DNA from: a virus
Reading direction: 5' to 3' (one strand)
Virus record (IMG/VR): IMGVR_UViG_3300036652_000530
Location: 1-20,963 of that record
Length of the DNA stretch: 20,963 nt
Of the stretch, positions 13,583 to 20,963 are shown piece after piece. How positions within the stretch are numbered: position 1 is the first letter of the stretch; every line of letters begins with the position of its first letter. The position numbers were made by a program, and so were the translations under genes. The notes under the pieces are model-generated. The model had not been told where the DNA came from. It made no database searches and saw only the letters and a list, made by a program, of their open reading frames with translations.

Positions 13583-14578
13583 TCAGCTGGCCGAGTTCCA
13601 CTTCAGGATGCGGGCATTGACCGCATCCGCTGCAGTCGCGCCATGCACCAGACCGAAGCCGCCGAGGTAGTACCATGCGATACCGCGCGAGCGGCCGAAG
13701 TCGGTGGGAATCTTGCCGCGGATTTCCTCGGGGATGACCATGGCCTCGGCCACGGTGTCTTCGCCGAAGAAGAAGCACCAGTCCGAGAAACCGCCAGTCC
13801 ACGGCACCGGGTTGCGGAAGGTGTAGCCGGTGGCGTTGACGGCGCCGCCGTGCGCGATGGCGGTCTGCTCGATGAAGCGGATGCCCTCGTAGCGGCCAAT
13901 CTCGCCGTTGGCGATCAGCTGGAAGCCGGTCTCGACGTACTGGTGGATTGCCTCCAGCGAGTTCTTGAACGTGCGCAGGGTGGTCGGCCATGCGATGGCG
14001 TAGTAGTCATCATCCACATACGGCGGGATGTTGTACTCCTTCATCGCGTCCGAAATCGCCTTCACGTGCGAGTTGTTCATCGCAACCGCGTTGGTGATGC
14101 CGGTCGGACCCACCGATACGGTGACTGAGGTGGCGCTGCTGCCACCGGTCGGCGCGACCTGCAGGACGGTGGAGTTGAACTGTGCCCACGCGGCACCGTC
14201 CAGCGTTTCCTTGGCATCCACCTTCAGCACCTTGTGGATGATTTCCGTGACCGGGTGCTTGGACATGTCGTCCAGCTTGCCGGTGTAGGGCACCGAGTTG
14301 CCGTACTCGGTGACGGTCAGGGATGCCTGTCCCACCGTGAAGTTGGTGGTCGGCATCTCGACGTTTTCGCTGATCTGCCCGCCGCCGGTCACGACGCGGG
14401 AGTAGGTGTTCCAGGTGAACAGCTGGCCGGTGTGCAACCCCTTTTCGGTCGCATCCTTGGCGTCGCAGAACTGGCGGAATTTGACCGTGGGCAGCAGCTG
14501 CATGCGCAGCACGTTGCTCAATTGGTCAGAGTACATGAACCCACCAAGGGTGTTCACACTCCAGACTTGACCTGACAT
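13583..14578 (-). CDS. Major capsid protein, N4-gp56 type
   Basis: A 331-residue protein. The order of elements fits the N4-gp56 family of HK97-fold capsid proteins. An N-terminal helix region (LSNVLRMQLLPTVKFRQF, residues 20-37) leads to a G-x-x-x-x-W core (GQLFTWNTYSRVV, 51-63), then SENVEMPTTNFTVGQASLTV (70-89) and TEYGNSVPYTGKLDD (90-104). This tE-x-x-x-PT then tv-x-eYGn-x-v-x-yT pattern is characteristic. The middle contains a Thr/Ser/Gly loop and the C-terminal half has AWYYLGGFGLVHGA. Hundreds of copies would form the head. A strong ribosome site (GGAGAAG) precedes the ATG. The scaffold-like gene upstream and small capsid-associated genes downstream agree. Confidence 0.92.
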   Translation of the reverse strand: MSGQVWSVNTLGGFMYSDQLSNVLRMQLLPTVKFRQFCDAKDATEKGLHTGQLFTWNTYSRVVTGGGQISENVEMPTTNFTVGQASLTVTEYGNSVPYTGKLDDMSKHPVTEIIHKVLKVDAKETLDGAAWAQFNSTVLQVAPTGGSSATSVTVSVGPTGITNAVAMNNSHVKAISDAMKEYNIPPYVDDDYYAIAWPTTLRTFKNSLEAIHQYVETGFQLIANGEIGRYEGIRFIEQTAIAHGGAVNATGYTFRNPVPWTGGFSDWCFFFGEDTVAEAMVIPEEIRGKIPTDFGRSRGIAWYYLGGFGLVHGATAADAVNARILKWNSAS

Positions 14579-14595
14579 GGCACTTCTCCGGTGGA

Positions 14596-15741
14596 TCAGT
14601 TATGGATACGGCGCCCGAAGTTACGATGGTTCTGCATCATCTCGACCACTTGGGCCGGCGTGAGCTGTTCGTCTTCGGTCGTGGTTTGCGTCGCTCCACT
14701 GGCAGTCGTGCTGCTGGGCAGTCCGCGCTTCCGTTCCAGTACCTTGCTGCGCGGGTCGCCGATGAACTTGGCCCGGCCCCAGTCACAGGCATCACGGGCA
14801 ACATCGACGGCGCGGCGGTCTCGGTTCTCCGGCTTGGCGATCAACTCCTTGAAGTAGGCGAAGGTCGCGTTGCGGGCGATGTCGTTGGCGCAGACATCGG
14901 CATACTCGGAGAGGGACATGGCGTTGATCTGGGCGTTGATCGCTTCCAGACGCGGATTGGTCGGCACGGTGGCAGTGGGGGTTGCGGGCGTGGTCGAGAC
15001 GCGCTCCACGGCAGACAGCACTTGGCGTTCGATGTCCTCGGCACTCAGGGAGCGCCCTTGCGACCGTTGCAGTATCTGCAGGATCGCCGTCGTGGCATCG
15101 TTTTCGTCGCCGGAGTAAATCTGCTGGGCAAGACGACTTGCCAGCTCCGCAAGTTCCTGTTCCGATGCGCCAGAGCCATGGCTCCTTCCGGTGGTACGTG
15201 CCGGAATCGTGGCAGGATCGTCCTGATCCGCAGCCGATGGCTGCCGGGGTTCCCGAAGGCGTTTGGCGTCGGCCAGTTCACGCTGCAACCGGGCAATCTC
15301 GATCTTGTCCTGTGCCGCGGCTTCATCCATCTGCCGGCGGCGCAAGTACAGGTCGACACTCCCTTCCCGGTCGATGTCAGCTTTGGCAACGCTGATCGGA
15401 CCGCCTTCACTTGTGATCGTAACGTATTCGTTTTGTGATTGTCCAGTGGCCCTTTCCTTCGCGGGTGGCGTGGGTGCCTGATCCGGTTGCGTGGCGGCGC
15501 CCTCGCCGCGGGCCTCGGCCTCCAGTGCTGCGATCAGGGCCGGGTCGGCATCCCCCTTCGCATTGGCCTGCTCGATGTTGCGCAGTGCGTCGGCCTTCTT
15601 GAACATCGCCTTGCGCGCCGCCATCGGGTCGATCCTGACCGGGGCAGCTTCGTCCCCGCGCGACACCGCCTCAGCCACACCCTTGTTGAGGTCGGCCTTG
15701 GCGGCATCGGCGGACTTGTGCAATTCGACATCGGTGGTCAT
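14596..15741 (-). CDS. Putative scaffolding protein
   Basis: A 381-residue, highly charged protein of Ala, Glu, Asp, Arg and Gln. Helical N-terminal segments (AAKADLNKGVAEAVSRGDEA, MAARKAMFKKADALRN) are followed by a linker (residues 80-100) and a coiled coil (128-164, RRRQMDEAAAQDKIEIARLQ...). More helices follow, with a basic C-terminus (NHRNFGRRIHN). A charged helical protein ending in a basic patch directly before the capsid gene is the usual place and build of a scaffold, whose basic tail binds the capsid protein. No protease motif is seen. The start ATG forms an ATGA overlap with the preceding gene. Confidence 0.82.
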   Translation of the reverse strand: MTTDVELHKSADAAKADLNKGVAEAVSRGDEAAPVRIDPMAARKAMFKKADALRNIEQANAKGDADPALIAALEAEARGEGAATQPDQAPTPPAKERATGQSQNEYVTITSEGGPISVAKADIDREGSVDLYLRRRQMDEAAAQDKIEIARLQRELADAKRLREPRQPSAADQDDPATIPARTTGRSHGSGASEQELAELASRLAQQIYSGDENDATTAILQILQRSQGRSLSAEDIERQVLSAVERVSTTPATPTATVPTNPRLEAINAQINAMSLSEYADVCANDIARNATFAYFKELIAKPENRDRRAVDVARDACDWGRAKFIGDPRSKVLERKRGLPSSTTASGATQTTTEDEQLTPAQVVEMMQNHRNFGRRIHN

Positions 15742-16112
15742 GCGGACTCTCCATGGGAGTTGATGGTGTGGGCGGCGGTCAGGCCGTCGTTGATGTACTG
15801 GTTGAGGCGCCCGAGGATTTCAGCCGAAATACGGGCATCGAAGTGCGCCTTGCGCGCGTCGGCGCTCTGCATGTCGCTCTCCGCGATCAGGGCGCGGCAG
15901 GCGGCTTGAGCGTCCAGCTCGCACTGCGCGACCATGTGCGCCATCACCTTGGCGATGTCGGTACGCTCGGCCACGCCACGCATGATCTTGGAGGCCGCGT
16001 CGCCAAGGTACAGGCGCTGCCACAGCGCGCTCTCGGGCGACAGCTGCTCGACCTGCATCGCCACGGCGTTGAGGGGTGCCCGGAAGCCATCCAGTGGGTC
16101 GCTCTCGGCCAT
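15738..16112 (-). CDS. Unknown 124-aa helical protein between portal and scaffold
   Basis: I do not recognise this protein. It appears all-helical: MQVEQLSPESALWQRLYLGD, RTDIAKVMAHMVAQCELDAQ and an Ala/Asp-rich C-terminal third with ISAEILGRLNQYINDG. It is acidic, with no membrane segment. The ATG shares one base with the portal stop (TGATG) and the stop overlaps the scaffold start (ATGA). It is therefore translationally tied to both and probably has a part in procapsid assembly. That role is inferred. Confidence 0.78.
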   Translation of the reverse strand: MAESDPLDGFRAPLNAVAMQVEQLSPESALWQRLYLGDAASKIMRGVAERTDIAKVMAHMVAQCELDAQAACRALIAESDMQSADARKAHFDARISAEILGRLNQYINDGLTAAHTINSHGESA

Positions 16113-18673
16113 CAGATATTGGTCCTTTGCTCAGGCGGTATACCCAGTGGCGGCGGTGCGATCAGGGGCTGGTTGGGCAGCTGCGGCGTGGTGGTGCCCG
16201 GCGGCAGAGTCGCTTCCGGCGGCGGCGGCATGGCCCCGGCGGCAAGGTAGTCGCTGGCGCTGGCGACATCTGCCTTGAACGGCGGCGCGCTGCCGATGTC
16301 GCTGCTGGGCTGCTGCAAGCTCTGCGCTTCGTTCTCGGCCTCGCCGCCCACGTCCAGCATCGGCGGATCGGCCGAGACCATGGAGGTCTGCCGGGCCAAG
16401 TCCAGTTCCATGCGCTGCACGGTGATGTCGTTGGACAGTTTCTCGCGGTTGAGCATCAATTGGCCGCGGGCCACGTCGTTCTTTTCGTGCTCCAGCTGCA
16501 GCTCGATGTAGGCCAGCTGCAGCTCCATGCGCTTGATGTTGGAGGCAGCCAAGGCTTGCGCCTGCTGCAGCGCGATCTGGCCCTGAATTTTCATCTGGGT
16601 GATTCGCTCCATCCCCTGTGCACGAATCTGCTCTCGCTGGACCAAGCCCTCGTTGTGCATCTGACCCGGATACAGTTTCATGGTCAGCGTCTGGACCTGC
16701 TGCTGCAGCGCGGCGATCTTGGGGTTCTTGTCCGGTTTGCCGCCATCGCCGAGGAACGGGAAGAAGCGCGAGGCATTGGCAAAACCGGCCGCGGCCCAGA
16801 CTTCCTTCAGGATTTCGGCCTGATCGGATTGGTACACGGCCATCGGGAACAGGCCCATGGTGGCCTGCATGGCACCCGTGATGCGATCCATGCGCTTCTG
16901 CGGATTGGTGGCCCCGAAGCCTACGTTGACCAGCACCTTGGATTCAGTGCCGAGTGCCTTCCAGAATGCCCGTGCGGGCTGCGCCAGTTTAGCGCCAATG
17001 ATGGTGGCGAGATTCGCGTCGGTCTCCCAGCGTTTCTCCAGCATCAGAATCTGGCCCAGCATCTTGACCACGAAGGTCTTGCACAAGGTATGTAGGTCGT
17101 ACTCGGTCATCTGGTCCGCGCTGGCGGAAATCATCTCCATGCCACCTACGGTATTTCCGATCTGGCGGTTCTGCGGGTTGTTGGAGACCGATGACTGGTT
17201 GAAGTTGCCAATCAGGTCGTCCAGTTCCACGCCCAGCACCTGATGCTCGCGCGCCATGCCTTGCGGTGCTTCCGGCGAGCGATCCCACTTTACGTCCTGC
17301 TGCGGGTTGTCCATCTCAACCACGGCACCGGGGGAGAACCGCGCCAGTGCATGCAGGTCGATGGACGTATTGCGCTTGATGAACATGCGCCCGTCCGTCG
17401 ACATCTTGTTCGCGTCGAGAGCGAGGTTGGATACGTCGTTGATTTGGTCCTGCAGCCCGGACATCAGGGTGACCGCACCCACGTTGTACGGGTTGTGCGA
17501 CTCGAACATGGTTGAACCGATCACGTAGGGGCGGATGCCACGGGGATCGAACTCGGACAACGGGATCACGTTGGATAGCATCAGTGTGGTGCCGATGGAG
17601 TCGAAGATGTAATCCTCGCCCTCGATACGCACGATGTTTCGGTGAATCCAGCACACCGCATAGTCCGATGGATCGCCGGATCGCTCGTAGCGGTTCATGC
17701 GGTTGCGTTCGCGCTGCATGCGGATCGCATCCCACTCGCCGCTGTGTCCGCCAGACATCAGCTCACTGTCCGACAGGTGACGATACTTCAGCCGGGCGCG
17801 AGGGTTGTTCTCGTAACGGCGCACGTCGCATACGAATGTCGGGATGACCTCGACAAGGAATGGCGATGTATTGACTACGTCCATCCAGTCAGCCGCGGGC
17901 GAGAAGCGGAACCGCTCAACCGGAATCAGGCTGTAGCCGGGACGGTCGGTGATTGCTACGCGATCCACTCGCTTGAGTGGCCCGAGGTCCGGGTGCAGTT
18001 CGTCGTAGTAGCGGTTGGCTTCCTCGTAGTCCCAGTACGTCTTTCCGATCACAAACCCCTGCCGGTCGGCATCCTGTACTGCACCTACAATAACACGATA
18101 CCATCGGTCATCTTCCTGCAACCGGTAGTTCAGCAGCTCCTCCTGCATTCGCGCATCGAAGGCGCCTTCGGCATCACCACTGGTCGCCTGTACGTTCACG
18201 ATGTCGGAGGAGCCGAACAGGGCGATGCAGGCAGCGGCTTCACGGCGGCGCACCGTGGCGCGGGTCTTTGGCCGAAACAGCCGGCTGCGGCGCTCGAACG
18301 AATGCGACCAGTATTTGGAACCTTTCGGATGCTCGGAGTTGTAGCGGGCCATCGCGTCGATCAGGCGCGTGCGATGGCTGGCGTTGAAGTATTCGTCGGC
18401 GGTGATGTAGGACTGCCGGGCCAACGCCATGCAGGTTTCGTCACCGAGGGGGGCGTAGCGGCCTAGCTCCACGGCTTCCACCAGTGCACGGGTAGGCCGC
18501 TCGCTGTCCGGGTCAGTGGGATGCGGCGCGCCCGGCAGCCGCTCACCAAGCGGCTCATTCATCGCATGCCGTCTCGTGGATGACACCGGGATCAAGTCGC
18601 CGGCACTGTCTGCCGGCGTGGCAAGGTTGGCGCCCTCCAGCTTCTGGGCGGAACTCGGGTCGAAGTCAGTCAC
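16112..18673 (-). CDS. Portal protein
   Basis: An 853-residue protein at the usual place of a portal gene, before scaffold and capsid. The N-terminal part has helices and aromatic patches (YITADEYFNASHRTRLIDAM, KYWSHSFERRSRLFRPKTRA), leading to the wing. The middle holds EEDRWY-like loops (QEDDRWYRVIVGAVQDADRQ), PFLVEVIPTFV and DLIGNFNQSSVSNNPQNRQI. Towards the C-terminus (about residues 650-770) lies a long Gln/Met/Leu/Arg helical coil (QQQVQTLTMKLYPGQMHNEG, QMKIQGQIALQQAQALAASN), like portal barrels or crowns. The end is Pro-rich. Twelve copies would form the DNA-entry vertex. The start is GTG 18673-18671, overlapping the previous gene by eight bases. The call rests on size, context and overall pattern. 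Confidence 0.87.
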   Translation of the reverse strand: MTDFDPSSAQKLEGANLATPADSAGDLIPVSSTRRHAMNEPLGERLPGAPHPTDPDSERPTRALVEAVELGRYAPLGDETCMALARQSYITADEYFNASHRTRLIDAMARYNSEHPKGSKYWSHSFERRSRLFRPKTRATVRRREAAACIALFGSSDIVNVQATSGDAEGAFDARMQEELLNYRLQEDDRWYRVIVGAVQDADRQGFVIGKTYWDYEEANRYYDELHPDLGPLKRVDRVAITDRPGYSLIPVERFRFSPAADWMDVVNTSPFLVEVIPTFVCDVRRYENNPRARLKYRHLSDSELMSGGHSGEWDAIRMQRERNRMNRYERSGDPSDYAVCWIHRNIVRIEGEDYIFDSIGTTLMLSNVIPLSEFDPRGIRPYVIGSTMFESHNPYNVGAVTLMSGLQDQINDVSNLALDANKMSTDGRMFIKRNTSIDLHALARFSPGAVVEMDNPQQDVKWDRSPEAPQGMAREHQVLGVELDDLIGNFNQSSVSNNPQNRQIGNTVGGMEMISASADQMTEYDLHTLCKTFVVKMLGQILMLEKRWETDANLATIIGAKLAQPARAFWKALGTESKVLVNVGFGATNPQKRMDRITGAMQATMGLFPMAVYQSDQAEILKEVWAAAGFANASRFFPFLGDGGKPDKNPKIAALQQQVQTLTMKLYPGQMHNEGLVQREQIRAQGMERITQMKIQGQIALQQAQALAASNIKRMELQLAYIELQLEHEKNDVARGQLMLNREKLSNDITVQRMELDLARQTSMVSADPPMLDVGGEAENEAQSLQQPSSDIGSAPPFKADVASASDYLAAGAMPPPPEATLPPGTTTPQLPNQPLIAPPPLGIPPEQRTNI

Positions 18674-19253
18674 GGCGGCGGTTCCCCTGATGGATTTCGA
18701 CGACCACGCCCTTGTCCTTGGTGCCGATCACCCGTCCCGTGCCATCGGCCAGTGCCTGCTCGATTTCCACGCGCTTGGTGAAGCGCGACGCCTTCATGTC
18801 CGATACGTCCGGGATGGCTTCCCCGGCGCTGTTGCGGCGGATCGCGGCCATCAGGGTTGGGCGGTAGGCGATACCGTGGTAGCGGAAGCGGGCCAGAATC
18901 TCGCGCCCGGCCTTGACCACGGCGCGGCGCTTGGGGTCGTTCATGATGTCGATGTACTTGATCCGGTAGCCCCAGCGCGCGGAGAAATCGAGACAGAAGA
19001 TGTTGAACACCTTGCCGAACTCGGACGGCTGGATGGCCCAACGGAAGCCGGGCATTTTGCGCATCAGCAGGTCCGCCATGTCCTTGACGAGGATATGGGT
19101 GGATGCGGACAGCTTCCACAACTGGTCCGGGTGGTCGACCACGCCTTCCGGCTCGCCGATTGGGTCATGCCCATTCAGCGAGTTGCCGATGCCATGCTCG
19201 CGCACCATCTTGTTCACCGCGGCCAGTGCGCGCTCGTGGTTGGTCATGCCCAT
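18666..19253 (-). CDS. Unknown 195-aa protein before the portal
   Basis: I do not recognise this protein. It looks soluble and mixed alpha/beta. Segments of note are LWKLSASTHILVKDMADLLM (residues about 46-65), MPGFRWAIQPSEFGKVFNIF, a basic patch (MNDPKRRAVVKAGREILARF) and a basic C-terminus (IHQGNRRRD). A nucleic-acid-binding or head-assembly role is conceivable from the basic patches. The start is ATG 19253-19251, with AGGGG four to ten bases upstream overlapping the spike stop. A second ATG two codons later is an alternative. The longer reading to 19373 would overlap the spike and is rejected. It overlaps the portal by eight bases. Confidence 0.8.
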   Translation of the reverse strand: MGMTNHERALAAVNKMVREHGIGNSLNGHDPIGEPEGVVDHPDQLWKLSASTHILVKDMADLLMRKMPGFRWAIQPSEFGKVFNIFCLDFSARWGYRIKYIDIMNDPKRRAVVKAGREILARFRYHGIAYRPTLMAAIRRNSAGEAIPDVSDMKASRFTKRVEIEQALADGTGRVIGTKDKGVVVEIHQGNRRRD

Positions 19254-19257
19254 GCGA

Positions 19258-20963
19258 TTACCCCTGTCCGTCCAAGCAAATCCACTCGATGGAGAAACTG
19301 ATGTTGTTGATGGTCTCGCCGTTGTGCGCCTTGACTTGCACGATCTGATTGGTAGTAAGGGGCATGATCGCATCGAGCGTCATCATCTGCTCGGTCGGGT
19401 TGCTCTGGAAGTTGATTGAGCAGTTGGCGAACTCCACTTCCGTCCCAGCCACGAAGATGCCGGCCCCGATATTCGGGTAGCTGCCCGAGGTTGATCGCGC
19501 GATCAGTGAGCAGCTGATGCGATAGATGCCGTTGCTGCGTACTACATACTGTGTGCTCCCCATGCCGCCCGCGGTGTCGATAACGATGTTCGAGCCGATA
19601 GGAAGCGTGACGTAGGTAGCGCCAGCAATGGTCGTGGAAGCAGAGGAGTTGCCGTGCGCGATGGGCCGGTAGATATAGTGAGCATCCTGATTGACGTAAT
19701 TCGTGACACTAGGATCGAACTGGTTATTCAGGAACTGGATGCCGGCAATGTGGTTGTTGGTGCCATCGGACGGCTTGCCGAACAAGATGGGCGATGTGGC
19801 GAATCCGCTGACCTTATTTTCATACACGCTGCCAAAGCAGTCGCAACGCACATTCGTCGACCCCCAGAAGGCGATACCGCACTTCGGGTGACCGTGGCCG
19901 TTGAACAGGTTGTTATGGATGCTGCAACCCAACTTGTCGAACTGGCCTACCTCGACCTCGACCATGCACAGTCCGTCCGCGGAGGAGCCAAAGTCCTCGA
20001 TATAGCAGTCGCGCATCTCGAACTGGCCGCGCAGGCGCAGGGCCGAGATGTTCTGGAACTGGTTGCCGGAGATGTTGTGGTTGTTGTTCTGCAGCAGGAA
20101 CGGTACGCCATTGTTGGTGCCTGACTGCGGAGTAATGTCCAGCAGTGAGATGTGGCACTTGGTATAGGCGTCGAAGTAGCACTCGATCACACTGGAGCCG
20201 TTGAAGTCGGCCACGTTGAGGCCAAATGAGCTGCCCCGTGTGAAGTTGCAGCGCCAGTAGTGCGACAGGTATGCACTGGCGTTCTCGACGTGGGTGCTAT
20301 AGCTGTCCATGGAGACGTAGGACAAGAACCCGCCGAACGGACCACTGATGGCAATGCCCGTGCCCGTACCTTGAATCAACATGTTGGAGATGTTGAGATG
20401 GTGGCGCGTGGTGCCGTTATTCTTCAGGAAGCCATTGGGAGCGTTGATGATGGTGCCGCCGCTGTCCGGTCCAGCACCAACAATGACGCAGTCGGTGGTG
20501 TACGTAAGCGGCGTGTTGACGTTGAAGCTACCGGCCGGAAAACCCAGCGTTTTGCTGTACGCATACGCTCGCACCATCGCCGGGTAGTAGTCGTTGCCAT
20601 CACTAGCTATGTAGTAATCAGGCACCATCACCATGAAGTCACGCACCTTTGCCTGAAACGTGCGAAGCTGCGCGCTGGTGCCTGCCTGCTGGAAGCCGCC
20701 ACCGTTACCGAGCGCCACGCTCAGGCGGTCGTAGGCCGTGATGAGGGTGGTGCCATTCCAGATGTAGGTGGTGTTGTTGGAAGGAGTCGGGTCGGCATAC
20801 ACCATGGCGACCGAGTTGGCTGGCAGATTGCCTTCATCTGCTACCAGTGCCGCCTTGGTGGCGTAGGGCTTGGTGCCTGAGCCAATCGCGGCCTGCAGCG
20901 AGTTGATCTGGGTCTGCAGGCTGGTGATGTCGGCACTGTTGGGGTTGATCGCGGTAAGTGATG
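19258..20963 (-). CDS. Tail spike/fibre with beta-helix domain, 5' end outside window
   Basis: Open from the right edge to TAA at 19260-19258, about 567 visible residues. The first ATG (20805) is internal: the same frame runs upstream to the edge with a coiled-coil-like stretch (TSLQTQINSLQAAIGSGTKP) and the segment KPYATKAALVADEGNLPANS. The middle has the short repeated strands of a right-handed beta-helix (N-x-I-x-x-N and C-x-I-E-D type turns, e.g. NHNISGNQFQNIS, EMRDCYIEDFG). This resembles pectate-lyase-type spikes that bind or cut surface polysaccharide. The last about 130 residues look like a C1q/TNF-type trimerisation domain (YVVRSNGIYRISCSL, IFVAGTEVEF). Catalytic residues cannot be assigned. 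Confidence 0.85.
   Translation of the reverse strand, partial: SLTAINPNSADITSLQTQINSLQAAIGSGTKPYATKAALVADEGNLPANSVAMVYADPTPSNNTTYIWNGTTLITAYDRLSVALGNGGGFQQAGTSAQLRTFQAKVRDFMVMVPDYYIASDGNDYYPAMVRAYAYSKTLGFPAGSFNVNTPLTYTTDCVIVGAGPDSGGTIINAPNGFLKNNGTTRHHLNISNMLIQGTGTGIAISGPFGGFLSYVSMDSYSTHVENASAYLSHYWRCNFTRGSSFGLNVADFNGSSVIECYFDAYTKCHISLLDITPQSGTNNGVPFLLQNNNHNISGNQFQNISALRLRGQFEMRDCYIEDFGSSADGLCMVEVEVGQFDKLGCSIHNNLFNGHGHPKCGIAFWGSTNVRCDCFGSVYENKVSGFATSPILFGKPSDGTNNHIAGIQFLNNQFDPSVTNYVNQDAHYIYRPIAHGNSSASTTIAGATYVTLPIGSNIVIDTAGGMGSTQYVVRSNGIYRISCSLIARSTSGSYPNIGAGIFVAGTEVEFANCSINFQSNPTEQMMTLDAIMPLTTNQIVQVKAHNGETINNISFSIEWICLDGQG

Noticed and set aside
16076-17095. Plus-strand 339-codon frame opposite the portal gene
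   Set aside because: His/Leu/Gly/Arg-rich shadow translation without domains; no other plus-strand gene exists to support it.
1-20963. tRNA genes, insertion sequences, integrase or attachment sites
   Set aside because: No cloverleaf-like stretch, transposase motif, terminal inverted repeat or integrase was seen. The gene packing leaves no gap over about 65 bases.

Overview
The window looks like the virion-structure and lysis half of a tailed-phage genome (or prophage). Every gene I can support lies on the minus strand, so transcription runs from position 20963 down to 1. The genes are packed end to end with 1-17 nt overlaps or gaps of a few bases. The DNA is visibly GC-rich. The spanin pair (inner-membrane protein plus lipoprotein) implies a Gram-negative host, probably a high-GC proteobacterium. 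The genus cannot be read from the sequence. Portal, scaffold-like, N4-gp56-type capsid, short adaptor, nozzle-like protein and putative ejection proteins are present, with no sheath, tube or tape-measure gene in view. This suggests a short-tailed podovirus, which is an inference. No terminase is in the window.

Layout in transcription order. (1) 20963-19258: C-terminal part of a beta-helix tail spike, cut by the window edge. (2) 19253-12382: head module, with an unknown 195-aa protein, portal, small unknown protein, scaffold-like protein, major capsid protein, a possible decoration protein and unknown small proteins. A strong hairpin lies at 12725-12755. (3) 12379-9092: unknown protein, head-tail adaptor candidate and a large nozzle/tail protein. 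(4) 9092-4563: adhesin module, with a fibre-like protein, two collagen-like proteins, a 2-oxoglutarate/Fe(II) oxygenase, a tail fibre with a duplicated N-terminal domain and a fibre-assembly-like protein. (5) 4566-2539: lysis module, with holin, SAR-type lysozyme, a membrane-anchored coiled-coil protein, a DUF5675-like protein and overlapping i-/o-spanins. (6) 2537-1: Ala/Gln-rich putative ejection protein, a small beta-rich protein, a GNAT acetyltransferase and the start of a Gly/Ala-rich hydrophobic protein that runs off the left edge.

The most interesting part is 6448-8348. Two collagen-like Gly-X-Y genes are followed at once by a complete 2OG-Fe(II) hydroxylase whose start codon overlaps the second collagen gene's stop codon. 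A self-contained phage system that makes collagen-like fibres and hydroxylates them (most likely on proline) is a reasonable and testable reading. The hydroxylase substrate is inferred only from gene position and protein composition.
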